From Mesostigma viride (taxonomy: Eukaryota; Streptophyta; Mesostigmatophyceae; Mesostigmatales; Mesostigmataceae): a stretch of DNA of 64,000 bases. The stretch's first letter is position 1; the number at the start of each line of letters is the position of its first letter. The notes under the pieces were generated by a model. That model did no database searches. It saw nothing but the letters and a program-made list of their open reading frames with translations, and was not told the DNA's origin. Below are positions 54,932 through 63,779 of the stretch, one piece after another. Made by a program: the position numbers and the translations under genes. The stretch spans positions 8,652,348 to 8,716,347 of the forward strand of contig RPFO01000041.1 of assembly GCA_009746045.1 (NCBI GenBank), in the 5' to 3' direction.

Positions 54932-57037
54932 ATGGCTTCCGGTACACGGAGCCGCACGGGCGAACACACAGATACGCCAAGTGGCGAGGCCGCAGGGTCC
55001 GTCCTGCCACGCTTTAGTGCGGACGAGGCCACGAGGTTGATGCAAACCCTCGTGGCACAACCTGAACTGGCCAAGCAGTTTAAGCATTTGATGCTTACTG
55101 CTGACGATGCTCTGAATCGCGGGCCTCTGAAGCAAACGGAGGTGCCCGCTGATCTACCTGCCGACTATACGGCGGACGACGCAGCAGATTTTCTGGCTGC
55201 TCTCAAGCGTCTGCGCCATGGACGCGCGGACAAAGATTCGGAGCTGATTGGCAAGTTCCGTGCAGTATTCTGCAGTACAAACAAGCACCAAAACATCGCC
55301 AATTTAGTTCGCATTGCGGACGACAACAAACAAACCTTGGAAGTTTTTTACAACGGTCTAGACGCCCACTTGTCGCGGTCTAAGGAAGAGGCCGACGAGC
55401 AAGCCTTCAACGACTTCGAGGGCTATGCAGTTAATAAGGCAAATTTGCCCGGGGCGGCACGTGATTTCCAGGTCTTCGTGCACAAGCACAAGCTGCTAGA
55501 TACTCTCAAGCCCATTTTCCTGTGCAATCGATTTCTCAAGAAATGCGACCTGTCGTCGGATGTGCATCTGACCATAGCGACGGAACTCAAAAAGAAGAGT
55601 GCCGTCAGTTTCGACGAGGGCATGCTGTATTTGATCTCATGCTTCAAGAGCGCGCAGTCCAAGCCGGCTGCCTCGGCCGCTCTGCCATCCCTGCGCAAGG
55701 TGGATACCGGCGCGCCTTCTTCTTCAGGCGCAGAGGCTCCAATTACGCGGTCGGAGCTTACGGCCATCCTGAAAAAGGTCGTCGGCCACGGCAACAACGG
55801 GGGCCAGCGAGGGCGCAAGCGCGGGCGTGGTGGCGACGCCAAGCAGGGTGACAATCCCCCGGCCAAGCGGCAGCAGGGGGCGTCTACTGACCGCAAGCAA
55901 CGCTGTGAGCGCTGCTTCGGACGTCGCCATGTCCGGGATGACTGCCGAGTTCGCCCGGACCTGGAGCTCGAGGACAACCTTTGCCGCAAGTGCCACGACG
56001 ATCTGCGTGGTCACAGCGTGGAGGCGTGCAAGGCCAAGCGCATCGTCGTCCACGGCACACGCGAGGAGTGGGCAGAGCGACGGGCAGCACGAAAGTCAGG
56101 TGAGAGCACGCTCGATACCCCTTCTTTTGCTCAATGCGTCACGCTGAACCGGGCCGTCGTAGAGCCTGGCGTCGTTCCTAAAAGCAGCGTGACTGCATCC
56201 TCTGTCTCATTCCGTGATGTGCTCACGCAATCCGTTGATGCTGCTCTGGCACTGTCGCGCCAGGATCACGTGCTTACTGAGCACGGATCTACAATGCGTG
56301 ACCTAAGCAATATGGTGCCTTCTAGGTCGGGTGTGTACAACGCCGAGCGACCAAGCACCACTGCAGCACCCCAGCTAGATACTGGGGCGGTTGGGCCTAT
56401 GAGGAATGTTGTGACAGTGCAAGAGAATGCTGGGCGGGCAGATGTTCTCGGTACACACCAAAAAAAAAAAAAAAAAAAAAAAAGCAAGGTGCTCACACGG
56501 GCGGCCTTTCGTGCAGCCTCTGAAGCTGCCCAGTTAGCCAATGTCACTACCCCAGTAGTCACCCCACCTGTTGAGAATCCTGACAATGCCACTGCACCTC
56601 AGGCTGTCACCCTGAAACTGTTAGCATACCAGATGCACCGTGCATACGGGCATGAGGCCCAAGCCGAGGTAGAGGGGGCACACATGTTGGGGGCACCTTT
56701 ATACAACGAGCTGAAGAATGTGCGTGCTCAGTGTCCTGCCTGCATCAAGATCAGGAAGAAGTCGCGTAGGCGGCATGCCAAGACTCCACCCTTGGAGCGA
56801 GGGTACCTTGTGGGGGATGTCAAGTTAGCATTTTGGGCAACCAATATGCTAAGTGGATGCAGTTTGGAAAGACCTTTCCAACGCCGTGCTGACCGCCTGA
56901 AACAGACAAGGGACGAGAAAGATATGAGGTCCCGAAGTCCTAGCCGTCCGTGGCCGACTAGGGTACAGTCCTCTGGTATAGTGGACAGGACACGTGGCAG
57001 GCCGTGCCTGCACAGGCTTAGCCTGACTATCACGTGA
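54932..57037 (+). CDS. Gag-integrase polyprotein of element A copy 2, 3'-truncated
   Basis: Intact from ATG 54,932 through Gag (same helical region, CERCFGRRHVRDDC and CRKCHDDLRGHSVEAC knuckles), passing directly into integrase without a stop. This proves the single-frame Gag-integrase arrangement that copy 1 shows only after excision of B. The zinc module is MHRAYGHEAQAEVEGAHM and CPACIKIRKKSR. Homology ends at ERGYLVGDV (56,822); the remaining codons are LTR F sequence. At 56,461-56,483, 23 A replace 23 unique bases of copy 1 without changing length or frame, giving a poly-Lys patch. Confidence 0.85.
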   Translation: MASGTRSRTGEHTDTPSGEAAGSVLPRFSADEATRLMQTLVAQPELAKQFKHLMLTADDALNRGPLKQTEVPADLPADYTADDAADFLAALKRLRHGRADKDSELIGKFRAVFCSTNKHQNIANLVRIADDNKQTLEVFYNGLDAHLSRSKEEADEQAFNDFEGYAVNKANLPGAARDFQVFVHKHKLLDTLKPIFLCNRFLKKCDLSSDVHLTIATELKKKSAVSFDEGMLYLISCFKSAQSKPAASAALPSLRKVDTGAPSSSGAEAPITRSELTAILKKVVGHGNNGGQRGRKRGRGGDAKQGDNPPAKRQQGASTDRKQRCERCFGRRHVRDDCRVRPDLELEDNLCRKCHDDLRGHSVEACKAKRIVVHGTREEWAERRAARKSGESTLDTPSFAQCVTLNRAVVEPGVVPKSSVTASSVSFRDVLTQSVDAALALSRQDHVLTEHGSTMRDLSNMVPSRSGVYNAERPSTTAAPQLDTGAVGPMRNVVTVQENAGRADVLGTHQKKKKKKKSKVLTRAAFRAASEAAQLANVTTPVVTPPVENPDNATAPQAVTLKLLAYQMHRAYGHEAQAEVEGAHMLGAPLYNELKNVRAQCPACIKIRKKSRRRHAKTPPLERGYLVGDVKLAFWATNMLSGCSLERPFQRRADRLKQTRDEKDMRSRSPSRPWPTRVQSSGIVDRTRGRPCLHRLSLTIT
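56461..56483. repeat. A23 block replacing 23 bp of unique coding DNA
   Basis: Between ACACACCA and GCAAGGTGCTCACA, copy 1 (39,147-39,169) has CCCTAGTGTGGATCTTCACA plus TTG, and copy 2 has exactly 23 A. Confidence 0.9.
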
Positions 57038-57468
57038 CTGTGGTCCACGTAGACCAGAGGAGCAGCAGCCTGTGACTGGTGGGCTACAGGAACTGGCACA
57101 GGTCTGCAAGGATACTAGGCCTTGCAGGTTTGTGACAGGTCCTGTACTTCCTAGGTTGCAGAGTCTAGGCAAATCCAGTTCGTCCTGGCTCTGCACTGAT
57201 GCCAGTGGACGTTGAGGATTTGCTTGCATGCCTGCACGTGCCTCGTCACGCCGATGGGAACGAGGAACAACGCAAAGGATATAGCTTGGTCATGGGGATG
57301 GCCAGCTATCTTGGCAAGCACGAACCGAGGCTCTCACATTGGACGTGGAGACGCTCACCGTGGTTGTGGCTTGGTGCACGGGTTAAAAGGTTGCTGCCTT
57401 GCAACTTTGGCTCATCCCGTTGGGTGTGTGAGAGACCAGGAACTCACAGTTCTGGCTGCTCGCTAACT
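56823..57468 (+). repeat. 5' LTR of element F
   Basis: 646 bp with the family ends AGTTAGCATTTTGGG ... CTCGCTAACT. It follows the broken integrase of A copy 2 and precedes a new ATG (57,500) by 31 bp, the spacing seen in element A. No second copy lies in the window. Internal small frames are not convincing genes. Confidence 0.65.
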
Positions 57469-57499
57469 CGTACTATTGCATTTCTGTTTGCAAGGTTTC

Positions 57500-58357
57500 A
57501 TGTCGGCCGAGGCTCGGGTTGAGACACCTGAGTCAACTCCCAGGCGCGAAGCAGCTCCAGAGTTGCCGGCGCGCGAAAACGCATTCTACCCCTATAATCA
57601 CCAGTCCAACGCTTCTACATTTGTGCAAGCGGCCTACGTTGCGAGGGGCCTTGCGGAAGGCGGTTGGGTCGCTGTGTTCGGTAACGCAGCAGGGCCGTCG
57701 GCAAACGACCCTGTGGTGATGAGGATTCGGGCGACGACGTCGCCAGGGGAAACAGGACGGGTCTGCACGGAGCGCCTCGTCGCCATTCGCGACGAAATTG
57801 CTTCGTTGATCTACAGTTTAGAAGTTGCGTACCAGGGCGGGCACGTAACCATCCAGGCGCTTGACTTAGCGCGTGAGACGCTGGGCCAATTGGTGGCCAT
57901 CTGTTTAGGTGGAACCAGATTGTATAATCACTGGGTGGCGACAAGCTCGCTGGGGGAGGGGACCGACGCGTCACACATCATACGGGACGCGCAGACGCGC
58001 GAGGCCGATAGCCCGTGGGATTCGGCCGAGGTGGTGGCTCAAACGTGTGAGCACCTGGTCAACATTCTGATCCAAGAGGCGCGTGGTCACGCTGATCACT
58101 GGGTGATCACTACGCGTCCACCGGGCATTTGGTCGACCTTGGACACTCCGAGGTTGCAGAGCAGGCCAGGGGCGACTGGGCCGACGGTGACAGTCATCAC
58201 CGGTCGGGACGTCTCCGACGAGGAGTTCCACGATCAGTTCGTGGATCGGCCAACGGGCATCATAGCCCGCTCGTCACAACAGATCGACGAGGGTGACGGC
58301 ACAAACGAGGGCTACTCAGCTCGGCGTAGAGCAGAGTTAATTAAACATACCCTTTGA
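57500..58357 (+). CDS. ORF1 of element F, unknown
   Basis: ATG 57,500 (MSAEARVETPESTPRREAAP). A predicted helical middle (DEIASLIYSLEVAYQGGHVT, LARETLGQLVAICLGGTRLY, SAEVVAQTCEHLVNILIQEA) sits between disordered ends. The frame stops at 58,357, but the next frame continues smoothly (PFEPEHDFGEFGRGSRNDRR ... REEESVAGEQPAASSGSASA) to a TGA at 58,651, so one base was probably lost near 58,335. It could be a capsid-like Gag domain or an extra ORF; no zinc motif. Confidence 0.5.
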   Translation: MSAEARVETPESTPRREAAPELPARENAFYPYNHQSNASTFVQAAYVARGLAEGGWVAVFGNAAGPSANDPVVMRIRATTSPGETGRVCTERLVAIRDEIASLIYSLEVAYQGGHVTIQALDLARETLGQLVAICLGGTRLYNHWVATSSLGEGTDASHIIRDAQTREADSPWDSAEVVAQTCEHLVNILIQEARGHADHWVITTRPPGIWSTLDTPRLQSRPGATGPTVTVITGRDVSDEEFHDQFVDRPTGIIARSSQQIDEGDGTNEGYSARRRAELIKHTL

Positions 58358-58705
58358 GCCGGAACACGATTTTGGCGAGTTTGGTCGGGGGTCGCGGAAC
58401 GACCGACGGGGTGGTGGTAGTCGGTGGGTCAGAAATCTTCAGTGGTATCGCCGTGGCAGTGCGCCTAGACTGCCGGTAGAGCAGACAGCAGCCGGGAGGC
58501 CGGTGAGCCGTGTGCTAGGTCCTTACAACGCGGAGGAGGTCCGCTCAGTTCCACGCGTGGGGACACCGGTGGCACGCACAGCGCAGGAGCGTGAGGAGGA
58601 GTCAGTAGCTGGAGAGCAGCCAGCGGCTTCTTCAGGCAGCGCCAGCGCTTGAGCCTGTTCTTTCTTGTCTATCGCCTGTTTTGTTTTGCCCTCCCACTGT
58701 ATATA

Positions 58706-60061
58706 ATGCCTCGTGGCAAACCGGGAGACGGCGACAAGGGCGAGATGGCGGCACCGGCTGGGGCGAGCCAGGAGCCACGACAAGACAAGGAGCAGCTGGT
58801 GGGAGAGGCGATCCCAGCCAGCGACGGCGATGGGGGAAAGAGACCAGGCGGCAAGAGACGACACGAGGACTTGGTGGAGGAGGCGCGCAAGGCGCGGGCG
58901 ACAGGGCCATCTGATGCAATAACGGTGGCAAATGGACAACCAGCCGTGGAGAAGCGTAAGAGGGACCCCTCCGCTGACGGCAATGGTAAGAGGCCTCATG
59001 TGGATGTGCTCTCCCCTGTGCCTGCTGGACCAAGTGGTGCTGTTGTTGTGACACCCGCTGTGGTGGAGCCAGTGAGGGCGCTGCCAGGGTCGAGACCTCA
59101 CATGAGTGCTGTCACTGTTATGAATGGACAAAAGCCTCTTAACCCACCACTAGCACAGGAAGCTTTGGACAAGTGGCTAGAGGACATGGAGCTTGTTGTG
59201 GTCTCCGTGGACCCCACTGTCAACCTAGTGCAAGTGTTTCACTCATCCACGTGCAACAGGGACTCGTCAGAGCGTGTCAGGGAGAAGGCTAGGACTGCTG
59301 TCAAGGATAAGCTAACCTGGGCACAGTTCCTGGAAAGGTTGAGGGAGGAGTTCTCTGACAAGGTTCTCAACCTCACCAACTATTACAAGCATCAGTATGA
59401 CACCTTTGAGATAGTGGGCCCTGTGGCAGAGGAATGGGCTAGGCTCAACCGTATCAGGGACAAGGGGGCCAAGTATGGCTTCCTGGTCACAGATAGGGCC
59501 TTGGCAGACTATTTCCTGGACCGTATGGGTTTGAGTGTGGATGGGAGGAACGGTGCCCGCATGTTTCTTAACCAGACTGATGGCTCCTTGCGTGCTCTGG
59601 AGCTTGTAATCCTCAGCATAAGGAAGCCAGATCCTGCCTGCAAGGCTATCCAGTCCCATGGCAGCAATGCCACCTCCGCTGTGCAGGGCCAAGGTGATGT
59701 CCCCGGGTACCCAGCCCGTGATGGGGCAAGGCCCAACAAGCGTAAGCGCTTCAGGCGCCAGAGGCAGGGGGCTCAGGGTGGCAAAGGTGCAGGCTCCCAA
59801 GGAGGGGTTGGGAGCCAGCAAGCTGGTGGTCAGCAGGGTAAGGGTGGCCAAGGGCAAGGCAAGGGCCAAGCTCAAGGCAACCAGGGCAAGCAGGGTGGGC
59901 AGTCTCAGGGAGGCCAGGGGAAGCCTGGCAAGGGTGGGGCTGGGTCTGGGAAGAAGGGTGGAGCATGCTTTGTGTGTGGCAAGGAAGGTCACTGGCGTCG
60001 TGAGTGTCCTGACAGGAAGGCCAAGCCTGCTGGGGCAGGGGGCCAGTCTGGGCAGCAGTGA
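58706..60061 (+). CDS. Gag with CCHC zinc knuckle, element F
   Basis: About 451 residues from ATG 58,706 (MPRGKPGDGDKGEMAAPAGA). The basic/acidic disordered N-terminus is followed by a Gag capsid-like domain: DKWLEDMELVVVSVDPTVNL, KLTWAQFLERLREEFSD, LTNYYKHQYDTFEIVGPVAE, ADYFLDRMGLSVDGRNGARM. A long Gly/Gln/Lys repeat region (GGQGQGKGQAQGNQGKQG) ends with CFVCGKEGHWRRECP (C-x2-C-x4-H-x4-C). TGA at 60,061. The 170 bp after it (to 60,230) read as the start of pol in the next frame. Confidence 0.82.
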   Translation: MPRGKPGDGDKGEMAAPAGASQEPRQDKEQLVGEAIPASDGDGGKRPGGKRRHEDLVEEARKARATGPSDAITVANGQPAVEKRKRDPSADGNGKRPHVDVLSPVPAGPSGAVVVTPAVVEPVRALPGSRPHMSAVTVMNGQKPLNPPLAQEALDKWLEDMELVVVSVDPTVNLVQVFHSSTCNRDSSERVREKARTAVKDKLTWAQFLERLREEFSDKVLNLTNYYKHQYDTFEIVGPVAEEWARLNRIRDKGAKYGFLVTDRALADYFLDRMGLSVDGRNGARMFLNQTDGSLRALELVILSIRKPDPACKAIQSHGSNATSAVQGQGDVPGYPARDGARPNKRKRFRRQRQGAQGGKGAGSQGGVGSQQAGGQQGKGGQGQGKGQAQGNQGKQGGQSQGGQGKPGKGGAGSGKKGGACFVCGKEGHWRRECPDRKAKPAGAGGQSGQQ

Positions 60062-60230
60062 CTAGCATCATCCCCTGTAAATAGTCAATCACCCCTTGGG
60101 GAAGGTGTGCTGGATGTACATAAGGATGGGGGTGTGCCCCTTGTGCAGCACCAAGGGTGTAAAGATGTTGTTCTTCCACTGGATTGCAATAACAATGCTG
60201 CAGCTGAATTCCCTATTGTTAATCATCCCA

Positions 60231-61970
60231 CGGTCCTAAATTTAGGACTTTGTCCTAAATCGTCCTAGTGGTCACTATAACCGAGGTACCGGGGGGGGGG
60301 GTCACTATATGGACCGTACCCCATGTGGACCGTACCCGGCATGATGTACCCGACCCGTGGTACCGGCACATGGTACCCGGATTCCGTACCCGGGTACCGG
60401 GTATAATGGCGGGAAAGTAGGTACCTCGACCAAAAATATAACCGATTTTGGAGCGAAAAAGTGGGTGCGGGAATGAAGTGAGGTGGATATGGCGACCTGA
60501 CAATGGTGGCCGGCGTTTTCACGTGCGTTTATCATTTCGGGCGCCCAGTAGCAAAAACGAAAGGTTGTTAGTTATGCTTAAAGGCTGTGAATATTTTCTG
60601 CGCAAGTTTTTATGTGTAGCGCTGTATCACAGCGGCACAACACAAATGGGTCGCAGATCGCCTGCTCGCGGAGGGTCGATTTTGGCACAAACATGTTAGT
60701 GTATTAGCAATGGTGGTGCGAATCAAGCCAGGAAATTTTTGTGGACGATTTTTATTATAGTCTGGAGTTTAGAAACGGAGTATTTGACATGGGAGCGCCT
60801 GGGCCGTGATATTCTTGCCCGATTTCCATTGTCGACCATGTTTTAGGGACGTTCAGGCTGGGCAGCGAGCGCACCTTATAGGTCTTCACTTTCGGTATTT
60901 CTTGGACCTAGAACGCAGCACAAGCGTGGTTTATATCATTGTCGAACCGGTTGGCCAGCTTTGGTGCGCTCAGCTCTCGGAAAGCTGACCTCGCTGCGGA
61001 TTTCAGCGACTTTTTTGCAACCATCTGGAATGAGGCGACGTAAGTAGCAGGTAAGTGCCGGGTTGTCCTAGATCATGAGTGTAACTGGCAACGCTGTCGT
61101 GGTGTTTTGAGTCAGCCAGCTATGCCTAAAAAGAGGGGACGCTCTCTGTGCACATAACTGTCACACATAGTTGGTTTACGTCATACAATTTTTTACGTCT
61201 CTATCTTCGTCGTCCGCTGCAGCTAAAACACACATGCGTAAGAGCAGTTTTACTCATGTGTTAGTTATAAACCATGGTCCTATGGCCTGCAGTCGTTCAG
61301 GGTGTTCTCAGACAGTATATACAGTATGGTTTACGTGTTACATGCACCCTGAATTCGCTCACAAAGCGTTGCATGTTAGCACAACGTTGTTTTGTAACTT
61401 GATTTGGCTGCATTCATGTGTTAGTTGCAATGCAAATGCAATGTTTTTTCATCGCTGGGTGGTGGCCAGCATGTCCGTGATGTCAAAGAAGGTTTGGCAT
61501 ATGCTTAGAGAAAGTTTACCGCAAGGGGTGGGCCATGTTCAAGCCGGGCAACCTCAGCAACCATGCAACCCTATATTGCATTACCTGCACCATCTGTGAC
61601 ACCGTTAATCACGCGTATATATAGAGGCAGCCACAGCAGGGTATGGCCTTGTTATACGCTGCCCCGCCATCCCAAGGCCTCGTAGGGTCCCCTAGCGCTT
61701 GTAAGATGCTCAAGGGACCGTGTGGATAGCATGGTCATGCGTTGACAATAATTGGTCCTAATGGTCCTAAAACCCACATTTTGGCCAAATTCGCGCTTTG
61801 AGGTCTGGCAGGTGGCAGGGCCCATTCATGCACTAAATGTAATTATTTGACCCCAGGTTTTTGATAGAAACTAAAAAAGTGTGTTATCTGTCATGGGCAC
61901 GAATGCCAGGGTCAAATTTTAATGTTTGCATATATATTTTTTAATTCCACTTGGTCCTAAATTTAGGACT
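60231..61970. mobile_element. Non-coding insertion bounded by a 16-bp palindrome
   Basis: GTCCTAAATTTAGGAC occurs at the left (about 60,233) and right (about 61,953) limits, with copies of the half-site GGTCCTAA inside (61,753, 61,763). The interior has no gene. A GTACC/GGTACC-rich patch (60,285-60,420) and AT-rich DNA fill it. Upstream (AEFPIVNHP) and downstream (TGKMDTIPHAG) sequences are both pol-like, so this is an insertion into element F. Type unknown; no transposase. Confidence 0.5.
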
Positions 61971-63779
61971 TTTACTGGGAAGATGGACACTATTCCTCAT
62001 GCAGGTGGTGGGTCTCCAGCAGGTGCTGGCCTGGAGGGCCAAGGGACCTTGCTGGAAGGGCCTGGAGCGGTCCAGGGTGCAGGACCTGACTTGGGGCGTC
62101 AGGACGGCCTGCAGGGAAGCCCTGGAACCTCAGGAGTGGATCATGTGTCCCCACACACGGTTCAGACGTCTCGCCAGGTCAGTACTGAGAGAGTGCTGAG
62201 CTATGCTGAGGCTGGCCATAGGTTGCATCACATGTTTGGACATTCTGGGCAGGCAGCAATGTTTGCTTGGAAGCTAGGTAGGGAGCCTTTGTGGGAGGCT
62301 TGCCGGGCTGCTGCTGAGAACTGTGGTTGCCAGGAGAATGCTGTTCACCCACCTCAGTCCCATGCTAGGGAGCCTGCTAGGGAGCGTGGCGACATCCAGA
62401 TGGATATCCAGCATATCAGGGGCTTGTATATATTGGTGGGGGTGGACAGGTTCAGCAGATACAGGCTGATAGACGTTCTGCCTGGTATGCAGGAGCACCA
62501 CTTGTTGTTGGGTATGAAGGCCCTGATCCCAGGCTTTGGGGTGTGCAAGAGTGTGCAGGCAGACTTGCAGTTTGACTGTTTGCTCAAGCATCAGGACCAG
62601 CTGCCTTGTAAGCTGGTGGTAGTCCCCAGGGAGAGTCATGGGCAGCAAGGGGCTGTAGAGAGATCCATACGTGAAGTGAAGACAGTGGTGCTAGCAGCAG
62701 AGTCAGTGCCACTTGTGGCATCTGCCTTAGAGAGGGCAGCCTGGTGTAAGGGGATAGAAGAGCAGCTGAACCACAGGGTTAACTATTACTTTGATGGTGT
62801 GGCTGTCTCTCCCCTGGCCCTGCAGTATAGCTTATTGCCTGAGAACGTGGTGCAGGCCAGTCTTAGGAAGGCAGATAGGTTATTTGCCCAGCTGAGACGT
62901 AAGGACAAGAACTGGAATGTGCTGAGGCCTCAGGTGGGGCTGAAGGTCAGGATGTGGAAGGAACCATCTATTCCAGGCAAGCGGGGGAAGTGGCAGGATG
63001 GGGTTGTCACTCGTGTGGAAGAAGCTAACAGATCTTGCCTGGTGGCTTTGGAAAAGGATCCAAGGCACGTGTACAGGTTGTCCTGGGCTCATGTCAAGGA
63101 AAGAAGGCCACATGCAATCTGGCCTGCAGACGGGCCAGGCCCTCCCAGCTGGGTTGAGGAGCCAGGCCAGAGCCAGGCAGCAGCAGCTAACAATCCTCTG
63201 GTGGTGGATGATGGTCTGTCCCTGCTGGAAGATGACGAGCAGGAGGAGGCTGCTGAAGCAACTGTCACAAGGCCAGAGGGGACGGGGCAGCCACCTAAGG
63301 CCCGGGGGCCTCTCATGGCGGACGTCATCCGAGCACTCATGCGCAGCAAACATGATCCCAAGGTATCCAAGCTCACGGGGTGGGGGTCGTGCTGGGCAGC
63401 TACAATGGAGGTAGATACCAACTCACAGGTGTCTGTCATCAGGGAAGAGGATGCTGTAGGCTTACAGATGTCCCATCCCAGTTGCCTTGCTGTGTCTGAT
63501 TTCTCAGGAAAGGTGTCCATGAAGATCCTTGGGGAAGTGAGTGTGCCTATCTTAGGGGTGCCCACCACGTTCTGTGTGGTAGAGGGCTATCAGGGGCCTG
63601 CCATTCTGGGTCAGAACTTCTTGTGCATGCCAGGGGTTACTTTGACCTCTGATGAGTTGGCACTAGAAGGCAGGGGCAGCCTCCCCCTTGAAAGATATCA
63701 CTATTCCCAGGGTCTTGCAGTGGCGGTGAAGGCTGTTAGGAGTCAGCCAGCTGAGGGTCCTCAGGTCAGGAGCCCATAG
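61926..63779 (+). CDS. Integrase-protease of element F
   Basis: Element coding starts at about 61,972 (KMDTIPHAGGGSPAGAGLEG); the earlier codons are inside the insertion. Integrase zinc module RLHHMFGHSGQAAMFAWKLG with a modified CGC; core GDIQMDIQHIRGLYILVGVD, CKSVQADLQFDC, ESHGQQGAVERSIREVKT (Glu); C-terminal VGLKVRMWKEPSIPGKRGKW. A linker with EDDEQEEAAEATV is followed by retropepsin-like TMEVDTNSQVSVIREE (Asn for Gly), LGEVSVPILGVPTTFCVVEG, AILGQNFLCMPG. The stop at 63,779 is a frame break; RT continues in the next frame. Confidence 0.82.
   Translation: MHIYFLIPLGPKFRTFTGKMDTIPHAGGGSPAGAGLEGQGTLLEGPGAVQGAGPDLGRQDGLQGSPGTSGVDHVSPHTVQTSRQVSTERVLSYAEAGHRLHHMFGHSGQAAMFAWKLGREPLWEACRAAAENCGCQENAVHPPQSHAREPARERGDIQMDIQHIRGLYILVGVDRFSRYRLIDVLPGMQEHHLLLGMKALIPGFGVCKSVQADLQFDCLLKHQDQLPCKLVVVPRESHGQQGAVERSIREVKTVVLAAESVPLVASALERAAWCKGIEEQLNHRVNYYFDGVAVSPLALQYSLLPENVVQASLRKADRLFAQLRRKDKNWNVLRPQVGLKVRMWKEPSIPGKRGKWQDGVVTRVEEANRSCLVALEKDPRHVYRLSWAHVKERRPHAIWPADGPGPPSWVEEPGQSQAAAANNPLVVDDGLSLLEDDEQEEAAEATVTRPEGTGQPPKARGPLMADVIRALMRSKHDPKVSKLTGWGSCWAATMEVDTNSQVSVIREEDAVGLQMSHPSCLAVSDFSGKVSMKILGEVSVPILGVPTTFCVVEGYQGPAILGQNFLCMPGVTLTSDELALEGRGSLPLERYHYSQGLAVAVKAVRSQPAEGPQVRSP

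Larger units (their letters stand above)
54566..56822 (+). mobile_element. Copia-like element A, copy 2 (cut by element F)
   Basis: 347-bp LTR, leader and about 630 codons, then interrupted inside integrase by the AGTTAG end of element F at 56,823. About 95% similar to copy 1 over Gag by eye. Left flank TCAAC would be the target duplication; the partner is beyond the window. Confidence 0.85.

Noticed and set aside
57199-57522. Small frames in the LTR of element F
   Set aside because: Non-conserved, overlapping, and within a likely LTR.
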